DNA from: Microbacteriaceae bacterium 3FA27C10
GTDB lineage: Bacteria; Actinomycetota; Actinomycetes; Actinomycetales; Microbacteriaceae
Length of the DNA: 64,000 bases
NCBI GenBank assembly: GCA_005502775.1
Contig: SCNI01000014.1
Coordinates: 21,439-85,438, forward strand
Reading direction: 5' to 3'
This document shows positions 54,299-61,888 of this stretch, piece after piece (the stretch's first letter is position 1; each line of letters begins with the position of its first letter). The notes below the pieces were generated by a model that saw only the letters and a list, made by a program, of their open reading frames with translations, had not been told where the DNA came from and searched no databases. The position numbers were made by a program, and so were the translations under genes.

Positions 54299-54963
54299 GA
54301 GCGCCCCTCCTGGGTCACGGATGTGGCATCGACGAGATCGAGCCCGGTCAGCGCGCGCAGCTCGTCGATCGTGCCGCCGCCGAAGATCTCGGTCACGGCG
54401 AAGCCCGTGGGCGCCACGTCGAAGACCGCGCGATCGGTGTAGACCCGGCTCACGCAGCGCTTGCCGGTGAGCGGGTAGGAGCACTCGTCGACGAGCTTCG
54501 ACCCGCCGTCGCGGGTGAGCAGATCCGTCATCACCCAGACGTTCTTGGCGCCGATCGCGAGATCCATCGCGCCTCCGACGGCCGGGATCGCATCCGGTGC
54601 CCCCGTGTGCCAGTTCGCCAGGTCGCCGCGCTGCGAGACCTGGAACGCGCCGAGCACGCAGATGTCGAGGTGGCCGCCCCGCATCATGCCGAACGAGTCG
54701 GCGTGGTGGAAGTAGGCGGCCCCGGCCAGCTCGGTGACGGGCTGCTTGCCCGCGTTGATGAGGTCGGGGTCGACGAGCGACGGCTCCGGCGCGGGCCCCA
54801 TGCCGAGCATCCCGTTCTCGGTGTGGAGGATGATCTCGAGCCCCGCGGGGAGCTGGTCGGCGATGAGCGTGGGCGCGCCGATGCCGAGATTCACGATGGA
54901 GCCCTCGGCGATGTCCTCGGCGATCCGTGCGGCGAGTGCGCGCCGTTCGAGCCCCGCGGTCAT
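54295..54963 (-). CDS. pcaJ: 3-oxoadipate CoA-transferase subunit B
   Basis: 222 aa beta subunit. VNLGIGAPTLIADQLP and the catalytic Glu in HTENGMLGMGP (about residues 47-57) define the family I CoA-transferase; GAKNVWVMTD and CSYPLTGKRCVSRVYTD follow. It moves CoA from succinyl-CoA to 3-oxoadipate together with PcaI. It overlaps both neighbours by 4 bases (ATGA). Confidence 0.92.
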   Translation of the reverse strand: MTAGLERRALAARIAEDIAEGSIVNLGIGAPTLIADQLPAGLEIILHTENGMLGMGPAPEPSLVDPDLINAGKQPVTELAGAAYFHHADSFGMMRGGHLDICVLGAFQVSQRGDLANWHTGAPDAIPAVGGAMDLAIGAKNVWVMTDLLTRDGGSKLVDECSYPLTGKRCVSRVYTDRAVFDVAPTGFAVTEIFGGGTIDELRALTGLDLVDATSVTQEGRS

Positions 54964-55673
54964 GAGGCGGCCTCCGCACCGACGAACACGCCGTCGTGGA
55001 GCCAGGGTCTCTCGCCCACCGCGACCACGCGGTCGACGAAGATACCCGGCGTGACCACGGCCTCGGGATCGAGCGCGCCGAGGGGGACGACCTGGTCGAC
55101 CTGCACGATGGTGGTGCGGGCCGCCGCCGCCATGATCGGCCCGAAGTTGCGCCCGGTCTTGCGGTACACGAGGTTGCCCCAGCGATCCGCCGCGAGCGCG
55201 GAGACCAGCGCGTAGTCGGCGTGCAGGGGGTATTCGAGCAGGAAGTCGCGGCCGTCGATGGTGCGCTGCTCCTTGCCCTCGGCGATGAGGGTGCCCACGC
55301 CGGTGGGGGTGTAGAAGGCGCCGATCCCCGCGCCCGCGGCACGGATGCGTTCGGCCAGATTGCCCTGTGGCACGATCTCGAGCTGCACGGCACCCGCGCG
55401 GTAGAGCTCGTCGAAGACCCAGGAGTCGACCTGGCGCGGGAAGGAGCAGATGACCTTCTTCACGCGACCGGCCTTGAGCAGGGCGGCGAGCCCGGTGTCG
55501 CCGTTGCCCGCGTTGTTGCTCACGATCGTCAGCTCGCTCGCGCCCTGCTCCCGCAGGGCGTCGATCAGGGCGACCGGATGCCCGGCCAGGCCGAATCCGC
55601 CGACCATCACGGTGGCACCGTCTTCGATGCCTGCCACGGCGTCGGCCAGATGGTCGACCGTCTTCGAGATCAC
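54960..55673 (-). CDS. pcaI: 3-oxoadipate CoA-transferase subunit A
   Basis: 237 aa alpha subunit. DGATVMVGGFGLAGHPVALI near residue 18 is the family start; GAGIGAFYTPTGVGTLIAEG and LVYRKTGRNFGPIMA are diagnostic. First gene of pcaI-pcaJ-pcaF. The upstream enzymes of aromatic breakdown (pcaHGBDC) are not in the window, so this operon supplies only the last two steps. Confidence 0.92.
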   Translation of the reverse strand: MISKTVDHLADAVAGIEDGATVMVGGFGLAGHPVALIDALREQGASELTIVSNNAGNGDTGLAALLKAGRVKKVICSFPRQVDSWVFDELYRAGAVQLEIVPQGNLAERIRAAGAGIGAFYTPTGVGTLIAEGKEQRTIDGRDFLLEYPLHADYALVSALAADRWGNLVYRKTGRNFGPIMAAAARTTIVQVDQVVPLGALDPEAVVTPGIFVDRVVAVGERPWLHDGVFVGAEAAS

Positions 55674-55729
55674 GTGAGCCTCCCTGCTCTTCCCCCGACG
55701 CCCTCATCATCCGGCGCGGTGTGCGCTTT

Positions 55730-55758
55730 GTGAACATAAGTGCGTCTGGTGAACAGAC
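55730..55758. promoter_or_regulatory. Probable IclR operator upstream of pcaI
   Basis: GTGAAC occurs twice, at 55730-55735 and 55749-55754 (19 bases apart), and the second lies in GTCTG-GTGAA-CAGAC, a perfect short dyad (55744-55758). It is about 60-85 bases before pcaI, between it and the neighbouring gene on the same strand. Fits the nearby IclR protein, but is unproven. Confidence 0.5.
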
Positions 55759-55783
55759 TAGCCGATCGCCGAGCAGGACTCCA

Positions 55784-56503
55784 CTACGACTGCACGACGG
55801 CGCCCAGACGCTCTTCGCGCGCGGCCGCCACCTCGAGCCCGCGCTCGGTCGTAGGGAACCGGCTCACCGCATCCTGAACACCCTCGGCCGGGAGGTTGGC
55901 GCCGAAGAGCTCGCTGTGGGGCTCGAGCGCGATGCTGTCGTGCAGTGAGCCGACCAGCACCGGGTCGAAGCCCGAGGCATCCACCAGCGCGGACACCTCG
56001 GCCAGGGCGCTCTCGTCGTCTCCGGCGATACCGATGGCCTTGCGGCCGGGCGTGCCCGCGGGCGTGGGGCCCTCATCCAGGTCGTGGTAGCCCATGTGGT
56101 TGAAGGCCTTCACCACGCGGGAGCCGGGGAGGAACGCCTGCACGAGCTCGCTCGTGGAGACGCGCGGGTCGTCGAGGTCGTCGCGGATGCCGTCGACCTC
56201 CCACCAGTAGTTCATGGCGTCGACGACGAGTTTGCCCTGCAGCAGCTCGGCCGGGATGGAGCGGTACTTGCCGAGGGGGAGGGCGAGGATGACGACGTCG
56301 GACTCGCGGGCGACCTCCTCGGCCGTCGTCGCGTGGGCGCCGGGGGCGAGCACGTCGATGATGAGGGCGATCTTCGCGGGGCTGCCCGATCCTGCGATGA
56401 GCACCCGGTAGCCGGCGGCGAGGAGGAGGCGGGCGAGTACGGTGCCGACCTTGCCGGCGCCGAGGATGCCGACAGTGGGGAGGGTGGGCTGGAGGTCACT
56501 CAT
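55784..56503 (-). CDS. NADP/F420-type oxidoreductase, coenzyme-binding domain
   Basis: 239 aa. The N-terminal Rossmann loop is VGILGAGKVGTVLARLLLAA. The later ALPLGKYRSIPAELLQGK, VVKAFNHMGYHDL and GIAGDDESA blocks match NADPH:F420 oxidoreductase-like proteins. It overlaps the luciferase-type gene by 8 bases, suggesting a joint redox function. Whether it binds F420 or only NADP is open. Confidence 0.82.
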   Translation of the reverse strand: MSDLQPTLPTVGILGAGKVGTVLARLLLAAGYRVLIAGSGSPAKIALIIDVLAPGAHATTAEEVARESDVVILALPLGKYRSIPAELLQGKLVVDAMNYWWEVDGIRDDLDDPRVSTSELVQAFLPGSRVVKAFNHMGYHDLDEGPTPAGTPGRKAIGIAGDDESALAEVSALVDASGFDPVLVGSLHDSIALEPHSELFGANLPAEGVQDAVSRFPTTERGLEVAAAREERLGAVVQS

Positions 56504-57557
56504 GGGCGGTATCCGTTCCGTTCTCGGCGGCGAGCAGCTCGCGCACGCGCGGCGCCACCTGCGTGCCGAACAGCTCGATGGTGCGGGCTCGGGCGTCGAC
56601 CGGCAGGCCGCCGATGTCGTACTTGAGGTCGAAGCGGCTGATCTGCAGCTCGTGCGTCATGTGCACGATCTTCTGCGCCACCGTCTCGGGCGAGCCTACG
56701 AAGAGCGCGCCCGTGGCGAGCTCGAGCTCGTAGCGCTCGCGGGTGGGCGGGTAGAAGCCGCGCTCGCGGCCCATCATCGTGACCATCGGCTCCCAGGAGC
56801 GCCACCAGGTCTCGGCCGCCTCCTCGTCGGTGTCGGCGATCAGGCCCAGGGCGTGCTGACCGACGGGCTGCTTCGGCAGCCCGAACTGCTCGAGCGCGCG
56901 GAAGTAGAGGTCGACGTGGCCGGCGAAGCGGTGCGGCTCGCCGCCGATGATGGCCAGCATGAGCGGGAGGCCGTAGCGGGCGGCGCGGATGACCGAGTTG
57001 GGGCTGCCGCCGACGCCGATCCAGGTGGGGATGCCGCCCGGGCGCATCCGCGGGTGCAGGGTCTGGTCGGTGAGCGGGGTGCGCACAGTGCCCGACCAGG
57101 TCACCGACTCCTCGCGCTGGAGCTTCATGAACAGCTCGAGCTTCTCTTCGAAGAGTGTCTCGTAGTCTTCGAGCTCGTAGCCGAACAGGGGGAAGGACTG
57201 GGTCTGGGATGCGCGGCCCAGCACCAGCTGCGCCCGCCCGTTCGAGAGGGCGTCGAGGGTCGAGAACTCGTTGTAGAGGCGCACCGGGTCGTTGGTGCTC
57301 AGCACGGTGACCGCGGTGCCGAGACGGATGCGCTCGGTCGCCGTGGCGATGCCGGCCAGCAGCACGGGGGTGGCCGAGTCGACGAAGCCCTCGCGGTAGT
57401 GCTCGCCGAGGCTGAAGACGTCGAGGCCGACCCGTTCGGCATGCTTGGCCTCCTCGACGAGCAGGCGCACGGTCTCGGGGTCGGACAGGGTGCGGCCGCC
57501 GTCGGTGGGGACGTCGCCGAAGGAGTTCAGTCCGAATTCGATCGGGCTCGTGGTCAC
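56496..57557 (-). CDS. Luciferase-like (LLM class) flavin-dependent oxidoreductase
   Basis: 353 aa TIM-barrel enzyme. DVFSLGEHYREGFVDSATP, RIRLGTAVTVLSTNDPVR and TWIGVGGSPNSVIRAARYG are typical of the LLM family using FMN or F420. GTG 57557 is chosen for AGGAG upstream; the ATG at 57581 has none. First gene of a two-gene operon with the NADP/F420-type protein, and divergent from a MarR gene. Confidence 0.9.
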   Translation of the reverse strand: MTTSPIEFGLNSFGDVPTDGGRTLSDPETVRLLVEEAKHAERVGLDVFSLGEHYREGFVDSATPVLLAGIATATERIRLGTAVTVLSTNDPVRLYNEFSTLDALSNGRAQLVLGRASQTQSFPLFGYELEDYETLFEEKLELFMKLQREESVTWSGTVRTPLTDQTLHPRMRPGGIPTWIGVGGSPNSVIRAARYGLPLMLAIIGGEPHRFAGHVDLYFRALEQFGLPKQPVGQHALGLIADTDEEAAETWWRSWEPMVTMMGRERGFYPPTRERYELELATGALFVGSPETVAQKIVHMTHELQISRFDLKYDIGGLPVDARARTIELFGTQVAPRVRELLAAENGTDTAHE

Positions 57558-57585
57558 GGTGTTCTCCTGGTTTTCGATCATATGA

Positions 57586-57597
57586 TTGACATGTCAA
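57586..57597. promoter_or_regulatory. MarR operator TTGACATGTCAA
   Basis: A perfect 12-bp palindrome between the divergent luciferase-type and marR genes, ending 12 bases before the marR GTG. It sits where a -35 box would be and is the expected MarR site. Confidence 0.75.
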
Positions 57598-57609
57598 CTA
57601 GGAGGGTTC

Positions 57610-58116
57610 GTGGAAAATTCCCTGGCAGCGGAGTCGCCGAATCGCCGTCGATCGCCGACCGCGGAGGAGCTGCGGGTGTGGCGCGACTTCGTCGAGACCG
57701 GCGACCGCATCCGGTCCCGTCTCGCCGCGCGGCTGCAGGCCGAGTCGGGGTTGTCGACGGGGGACTACGCGGTGCTGCTCGCGCTGTCGGAGGCTCCGGG
57801 GAGGCGCCTGCGGTCGTCGGAGCTGGCGGCGGCGATCGACTGGGAGCGGAGCCGGTTGTCGCACCATCTCGGGCGGATGGAGGCTCGGGGGCTCGTGGTG
57901 CGGGAGGCGTCGGCCCACGACAGCCGCGGCGCCGAGGCCGTGCTCACCGCGGCGGGGGCCTCGCAGTTCCGGCGGGCGTCGGCCTCGCACCTGCGGGCCG
58001 TGCAGGAGCTGTTCGTCGAGGCGTTCGTGCCAGGCGGGCGGCACGACGGCGTGGGGCTGCGCCCGGTCGAAGAGGTCACGGGGGCCCTGCGCGAGCATCT
58101 CGCGTCGATGGGGTAG
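57610..58116 (+). CDS. MarR-family transcriptional regulator
   Basis: 168 aa. The winged helix includes RSSELAAAIDWERSRLSHHL and the wing REASAHDSRGAEAVLTAAG. GTG 57610 has AGGAGG 6 bases upstream; the ATG at 57586 falls in the operator palindrome. It probably represses the divergent luciferase-type operon and itself. Confidence 0.9.
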   Translation: MENSLAAESPNRRRSPTAEELRVWRDFVETGDRIRSRLAARLQAESGLSTGDYAVLLALSEAPGRRLRSSELAAAIDWERSRLSHHLGRMEARGLVVREASAHDSRGAEAVLTAAGASQFRRASASHLRAVQELFVEAFVPGGRHDGVGLRPVEEVTGALREHLASMG

Positions 58117-58241
58117 TGCCCTCCGCAAGACCGGCCGGATCAAGGTCCATCGCCCTCTCGTCGACCGCGTCGGGTTCATCTACGCTTGTCGACAAGCGCC
58201 GCGCTGATGCGGTGACGGCCTCGAGGGGCGAGGGGGAGCGG

Positions 58242-59132
58242 ATGGGGGACGACATGGGTATAGAGGGAGAACTGCGGAGCGACGAGCAATCGGGCGTGAG
58301 CATCCAGAGCTTGGCTCGCGACGGCATCCTGCATCGGGAGTGGTCGACCGAACTGACCGAGGTGCAGTCGCGTTCGTACGCCGCGATACTCGGCGCGGAG
58401 CCGCCTGTCGACGGCCGGAGCTGGTACGCGGGCGAGGCGCTTGCCACGAAGTTCCTGACGCTCCTCGACGGCACGCTGGAGGCTGCGGTCATCCAGCACT
58501 TCTGCGCGGTCGCCGGGAGGGAGTTCAAGCAGACTTTCCGGCTGGTGTCCGGCACGGATCTTCGCCGGCGCTACCTTCCGGATGCCACCAGGCTTCGAAC
58601 GATCGACCTCGTCATCATCGATTCCGCCGAGTGGAATGACGACGAGTCCGCCGGGGCGCCAGCACGTGACGCGGTAGTCGCCATCGAATGCAAGTTCAAG
58701 GCACAGGTCAACTACGGGGATTGCGGGGGTCACGGCGACGGACTCCTGTACGGCAATCAGATCGTGTGCTACCCGAACGGATGCTCCAGCAGCGCCGTCG
58801 TCGCGCCGCAGGTCGGCTTCGTCTGGCTCGGCCTGCCGAATGCGGACGGGGACGTGGTCTGGCCGCCGGCGAGTGCGATGAACCCGCGGTGGATCGAGCT
58901 GCAGCGGTCGCGAGGTGCCTCGGCGGGGACGCTCGCCCTGTACACCGACTTGCTCGCGCTGCAGACAGAGGTGGTCGAGAGCGGTATCTGGACGGTGACG
59001 GGCTGGCCGGCTCTCTACGACCTCGTGGAGGAGACGCTGCGTGAGACGCATCCGCACGCCGTCGCACCGGTGCTGCGAGCACTCGGCGCGCGGCCCGCCT
59101 ACCGCGCGGCGGGCTCCAGGGAACACAGATGA
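58242..59132 (+). CDS. Putative PD-(D/E)XK nuclease-like protein, unknown family
   Basis: 296 aa from ATG 58242 with GGGGGAG upstream. I do not recognise the family. Conserved-looking acidic residues fit a PD-(D/E)XK core: Glu80 (DGTLEAAVIQHF), Asp122 (TIDLVIID) and Glu149-x-Lys151 (AIECKFKAQVNYG). It lacks membrane segments. It ends 22 bases before a degenerate-kinase gene on the same strand, and the two may act together. Nuclease activity is inferred from spacing and motif only. Confidence 0.6.
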   Translation: MGDDMGIEGELRSDEQSGVSIQSLARDGILHREWSTELTEVQSRSYAAILGAEPPVDGRSWYAGEALATKFLTLLDGTLEAAVIQHFCAVAGREFKQTFRLVSGTDLRRRYLPDATRLRTIDLVIIDSAEWNDDESAGAPARDAVVAIECKFKAQVNYGDCGGHGDGLLYGNQIVCYPNGCSSSAVVAPQVGFVWLGLPNADGDVVWPPASAMNPRWIELQRSRGASAGTLALYTDLLALQTEVVESGIWTVTGWPALYDLVEETLRETHPHAVAPVLRALGARPAYRAAGSREHR

Positions 59133-59154
59133 GCGTGGGGTAGCTTCGCTGTTC

Positions 59155-60696
59155 GTGGCGGAAGAACTGGGTCAGCAGGCGATCGTGTCGCGCGGGGCGG
59201 GCATCCGCGTGCGGGAGGTCGATCTCGGGGCGAGGGCGCTCATCGGGAGCGGGGCCGCCACCCAGGTGCACCGGCTCGAGGCCTTCACCGTTCCCGGGTA
59301 CCTCGGCGGGCTCGCGCTGGTGCGCATCCGGGATCGGGAGACGACGCCGACCCACGGGGACTCGGCGGTGCTCGCTCAGCTCGTCGCGATGCGGTGGGGG
59401 CTCGACGCGCGGGAGCGCGCGCTGCTCGACGGACTCGCCGCGTGGCCGCTGGCCGTGGTGGAGGGCGAGGGCGGCGACGTCGTGGGGTGCCTCGTGCCGT
59501 TGGCTGCGCATCCCTTCTACTACCTGCCGGCCGACGACACGAAGAACGGCAAGGTGCCGCAGCAGGCGAAGTGGCTCGTGGTCGCTCCGAAGCGGGCCCG
59601 GCGGGCCGGCGCCGCCGCCGTGGGGGAGCGGGATGTCGTCGCGCGCAGCACCGTGCTGGCGCGGGTGTGCCTGCTGCTCGAGCTGCTGCATCGGCACGGG
59701 GTGGTGTACGGCGACCTCTCCGATCGGGCGGTGCTGTTCGGGGCCGGAGACGTCGCCGAGGCGTTCGTGGTGGGATGCGAGGGAGCGGCTATCGCCGGCG
59801 ACGGCACGCCGCAGCGCAACAGCGCGGGGTGGGCGGCGCCCGAGGCGTTCGGCGGCGAAGACGACGACGAAGACGGGAAGACGGATGCCGCCCTCTCGAC
59901 CGCCCCGTCGGTGCAGACGGTCGCGACCGACCTCTACAAGCTCGGCCTCCTCATCCTGCGGGTGCTCGCGCCGGCCGGCGACGGGCTCGAACGCAGCCGG
60001 GACGCCGACCGCGTGCGCGGGGTGCTCGACGAGACCGGGCAGCGGATGATGCAGGATGCGCTGGGCGAGGAGCCGGGCGACCGGCCCACCGCCGCCGAGT
60101 GGTACGCCTACCTGCGCGGCCTGATCGTGGAGAACCTCGAGGCGCCCGTCGTCCGGAGCGTCACGGTGACTCCGGCGCTCGTGGCCGAGGGCGACGAGGT
60201 GCGGCTCGAGGTGGAGTTCACCGGCGCCCGGCAGCTCACCATCGAGCTGCCGGGGCGGGCCGACATCACGCGGGAGGTCGGCGGGCGGATCGTGTCGGAG
60301 CGGTTCACCGCCCGGCAGAGCGGGCGCATCGGCGTTCGGGCCCGCAACGACCACGGCGAGACCGCCGCATTGTCGAACGTAGTGCGGGTGCTGCCGGTGC
60401 CGGAGCCGTCACGGGTGGCCGTCGAGGCGCCCGACGTGGCCGCGATGCTCGGGGCGCTGCCCGATCTCGCACCCCTCGAAGCCGCGGTCGGCATCTCGGC
60501 GGATGCCGCCGGCGACGGCTCGCTCGCCGAGCGCGTCTCCGCCCTGCAGGAGCGGATCGGCGCCGACGCGCTGCCGCTGAACGAGCTGCTCCGCATCGGC
60601 CTCGAGGCCGAGCGGGTGTCGCGCGAGCGCGACGCGCTCTTCCCGTCGTTCGAGGAGTTCCTCGGCGGCGTCACCGACTCGAAGAATCAGCGCTGA
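59155..60696 (+). CDS. Degenerate protein kinase with Ig-like domain
   Basis: 513 aa from GTG 59155; TAGCTT ends 8 bases upstream. The kinase-like domain spans about 25-360: LHRHGVVYGDLSDRAVLF is the catalytic loop with Asp187, and GWAAPEAF is the APE motif. The Asn usually found after the loop is Ala193-like, and the DFG position reads VVGCEGA with no Asp, so phosphotransfer is doubtful. An Ig-like beta-sandwich follows (SVTVTPALVAEGDEVRLEV to GIGVRARN-type strands, about 325-420), then a helical tail. No membrane segment. Confidence 0.68.
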   Translation: MAEELGQQAIVSRGAGIRVREVDLGARALIGSGAATQVHRLEAFTVPGYLGGLALVRIRDRETTPTHGDSAVLAQLVAMRWGLDARERALLDGLAAWPLAVVEGEGGDVVGCLVPLAAHPFYYLPADDTKNGKVPQQAKWLVVAPKRARRAGAAAVGERDVVARSTVLARVCLLLELLHRHGVVYGDLSDRAVLFGAGDVAEAFVVGCEGAAIAGDGTPQRNSAGWAAPEAFGGEDDDEDGKTDAALSTAPSVQTVATDLYKLGLLILRVLAPAGDGLERSRDADRVRGVLDETGQRMMQDALGEEPGDRPTAAEWYAYLRGLIVENLEAPVVRSVTVTPALVAEGDEVRLEVEFTGARQLTIELPGRADITREVGGRIVSERFTARQSGRIGVRARNDHGETAALSNVVRVLPVPEPSRVAVEAPDVAAMLGALPDLAPLEAAVGISADAAGDGSLAERVSALQERIGADALPLNELLRIGLEAERVSRERDALFPSFEEFLGGVTDSKNQR

Positions 60697-60713
60697 GCCG
60701 CGCCGTCCCCGCG

Positions 60714-61061
60714 TCACACCCCGAGAAGAAGCAGCACCAGAGTCGCGATCGAGAGCACCAGCAGCACGGCGGCCGGCGCGACGTTCTTGTCGCTCTTGCG
60801 CACGTGGGCGATGATCGCGCCGATGAAGTAGATCACGGCGCCGATCGCCGCGGCGATGGCGAGGGGGGTCCACCAGATGCCCACGATCAGGCCGACGGCG
60901 GCCGCGACCTCGAGCAGGCCGAGCACGGTCAGCATCCGCGAGGACACCCCGAGCCCGGTCATCTGGGTGACGATCGCCGGCGCGCGACGCAGTTTCTGGA
61001 TGCCCGAACCGGCGAGGGCCAGGGCGAGCAGGATCGAGATGATGACGGAGGCGATGTGCAT
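60714..61061 (-). CDS. DoxX-family membrane protein
   Basis: 115 aa with four membrane segments in the DoxX pattern: ALALAGSGIQKLRRAPAIV after the first helix, then LGLLEVAAAVGLIVG. Function of this subgroup is not well defined; related proteins are linked to redox or stress. It diverges from a TetR gene across a GAAACG dyad and is probably repressed by it. Confidence 0.88.
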   Translation of the reverse strand: MHIASVIISILLALALAGSGIQKLRRAPAIVTQMTGLGVSSRMLTVLGLLEVAAAVGLIVGIWWTPLAIAAAIGAVIYFIGAIIAHVRKSDKNVAPAAVLLVLSIATLVLLLLGV

Positions 61062-61082
61062 GGAAGGGGACTCCTAGTCTGA

Positions 61083-61106
61083 GAAACGAACAGTTGCTTC
61101 CGTTTC
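61083..61106. promoter_or_regulatory. Operator between doxX-like and tetR genes
   Basis: GAAACG (61083-61088) and CGTTTC (61101-61106) form an inverted repeat with a 12-base spacer, 22 bases upstream of the DoxX ATG. TTGAAA on the minus strand overlaps it as a possible -35 box. Confidence 0.6.
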
Positions 61107-61165
61107 AATGCGGATACCGCTCTCCGTATTCCGCACGACCCGGGGAATTTCCGTACCATCGAAAG

Positions 61166-61795
61166 ATGACCGGCAGCGAGGGCCCGGAGAACCGGACGCC
61201 ACGACGAGACGTGCTGCGCAACCGCGCGCGCCTCGTCGGCGCCGCCCGCCGGGCCTTCGCGCGGCACGGGCTCGACGCCCCGCTCGAGCCGATCGCCACC
61301 GCCGCGGGCGTGGGCAACGCCACCCTCTACCGCCACTTCCCCACCCGCGCGGCGCTCTGGCAGAGCGTGCTCGAAGACCCGCTGCTCGAGGTCACCGCCC
61401 TGATCGAGGCCGCGGTCGCCCGCACGGACGCGTGGGAGGGGCTCGTGCACTTCCTCCGCGGCCTCTGCGAACTCGAGGCCCGGGAAGAGGGCTTCACCTT
61501 CCTCATGACCGCGTCGCTCGACGGCGCCCCGCGTCTCGCCGAGCTGCGGACGGGCATCCGGGACAGCATCGGCGCGCTGGTGCGACGAGCGCACGAGCAG
61601 AAGGCCATCCGGCAGGACGTCGTGGAGTCCGACTTCGCCGTGATCATCCTCTCGGTCGCCGGGGTCATCGAGGCGACCCGTGATATGGATCCGCTCGCCT
61701 GGAGCCGGCACCTTGGCCTCATCCTGGACGGCATCCGCACGCCGTCGCCGACGCCGCTGTCCTCGCCGTCGAGCGCGTGCTCCGAGCTCATCTGA
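61166..61795 (+). CDS. TetR-family transcriptional regulator
   Basis: 209 aa. HTH is APLEPIATAAGVGNATLYRH followed by FPTRAALWQSVL (about residues 35-66); a TetR C-terminal domain follows. TACCAT ends 6 bases before ATG 61166, so a leaderless start is likely; the in-frame upstream ATG at 61094 lies in the operator. It probably controls the divergent doxX-like gene. Confidence 0.9.
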   Translation: MTGSEGPENRTPRRDVLRNRARLVGAARRAFARHGLDAPLEPIATAAGVGNATLYRHFPTRAALWQSVLEDPLLEVTALIEAAVARTDAWEGLVHFLRGLCELEAREEGFTFLMTASLDGAPRLAELRTGIRDSIGALVRRAHEQKAIRQDVVESDFAVIILSVAGVIEATRDMDPLAWSRHLGLILDGIRTPSPTPLSSPSSACSELI

Positions 61796-61888
61796 GCGGG
61801 GAGCCCGCACTGCGCGCAGCGCCCGCATGGCTCACGGGGCCGGCCCGGCGCGCGGGGCGGCGGCCATGTCCGTCGATGCGGGCTCCTG

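Noticed and set aside
52220..54442. 740-codon plus-strand frame opposite the pca genes
   Set aside because: Arg/Gly/His-rich antisense shadow of the IclR and pcaF genes.
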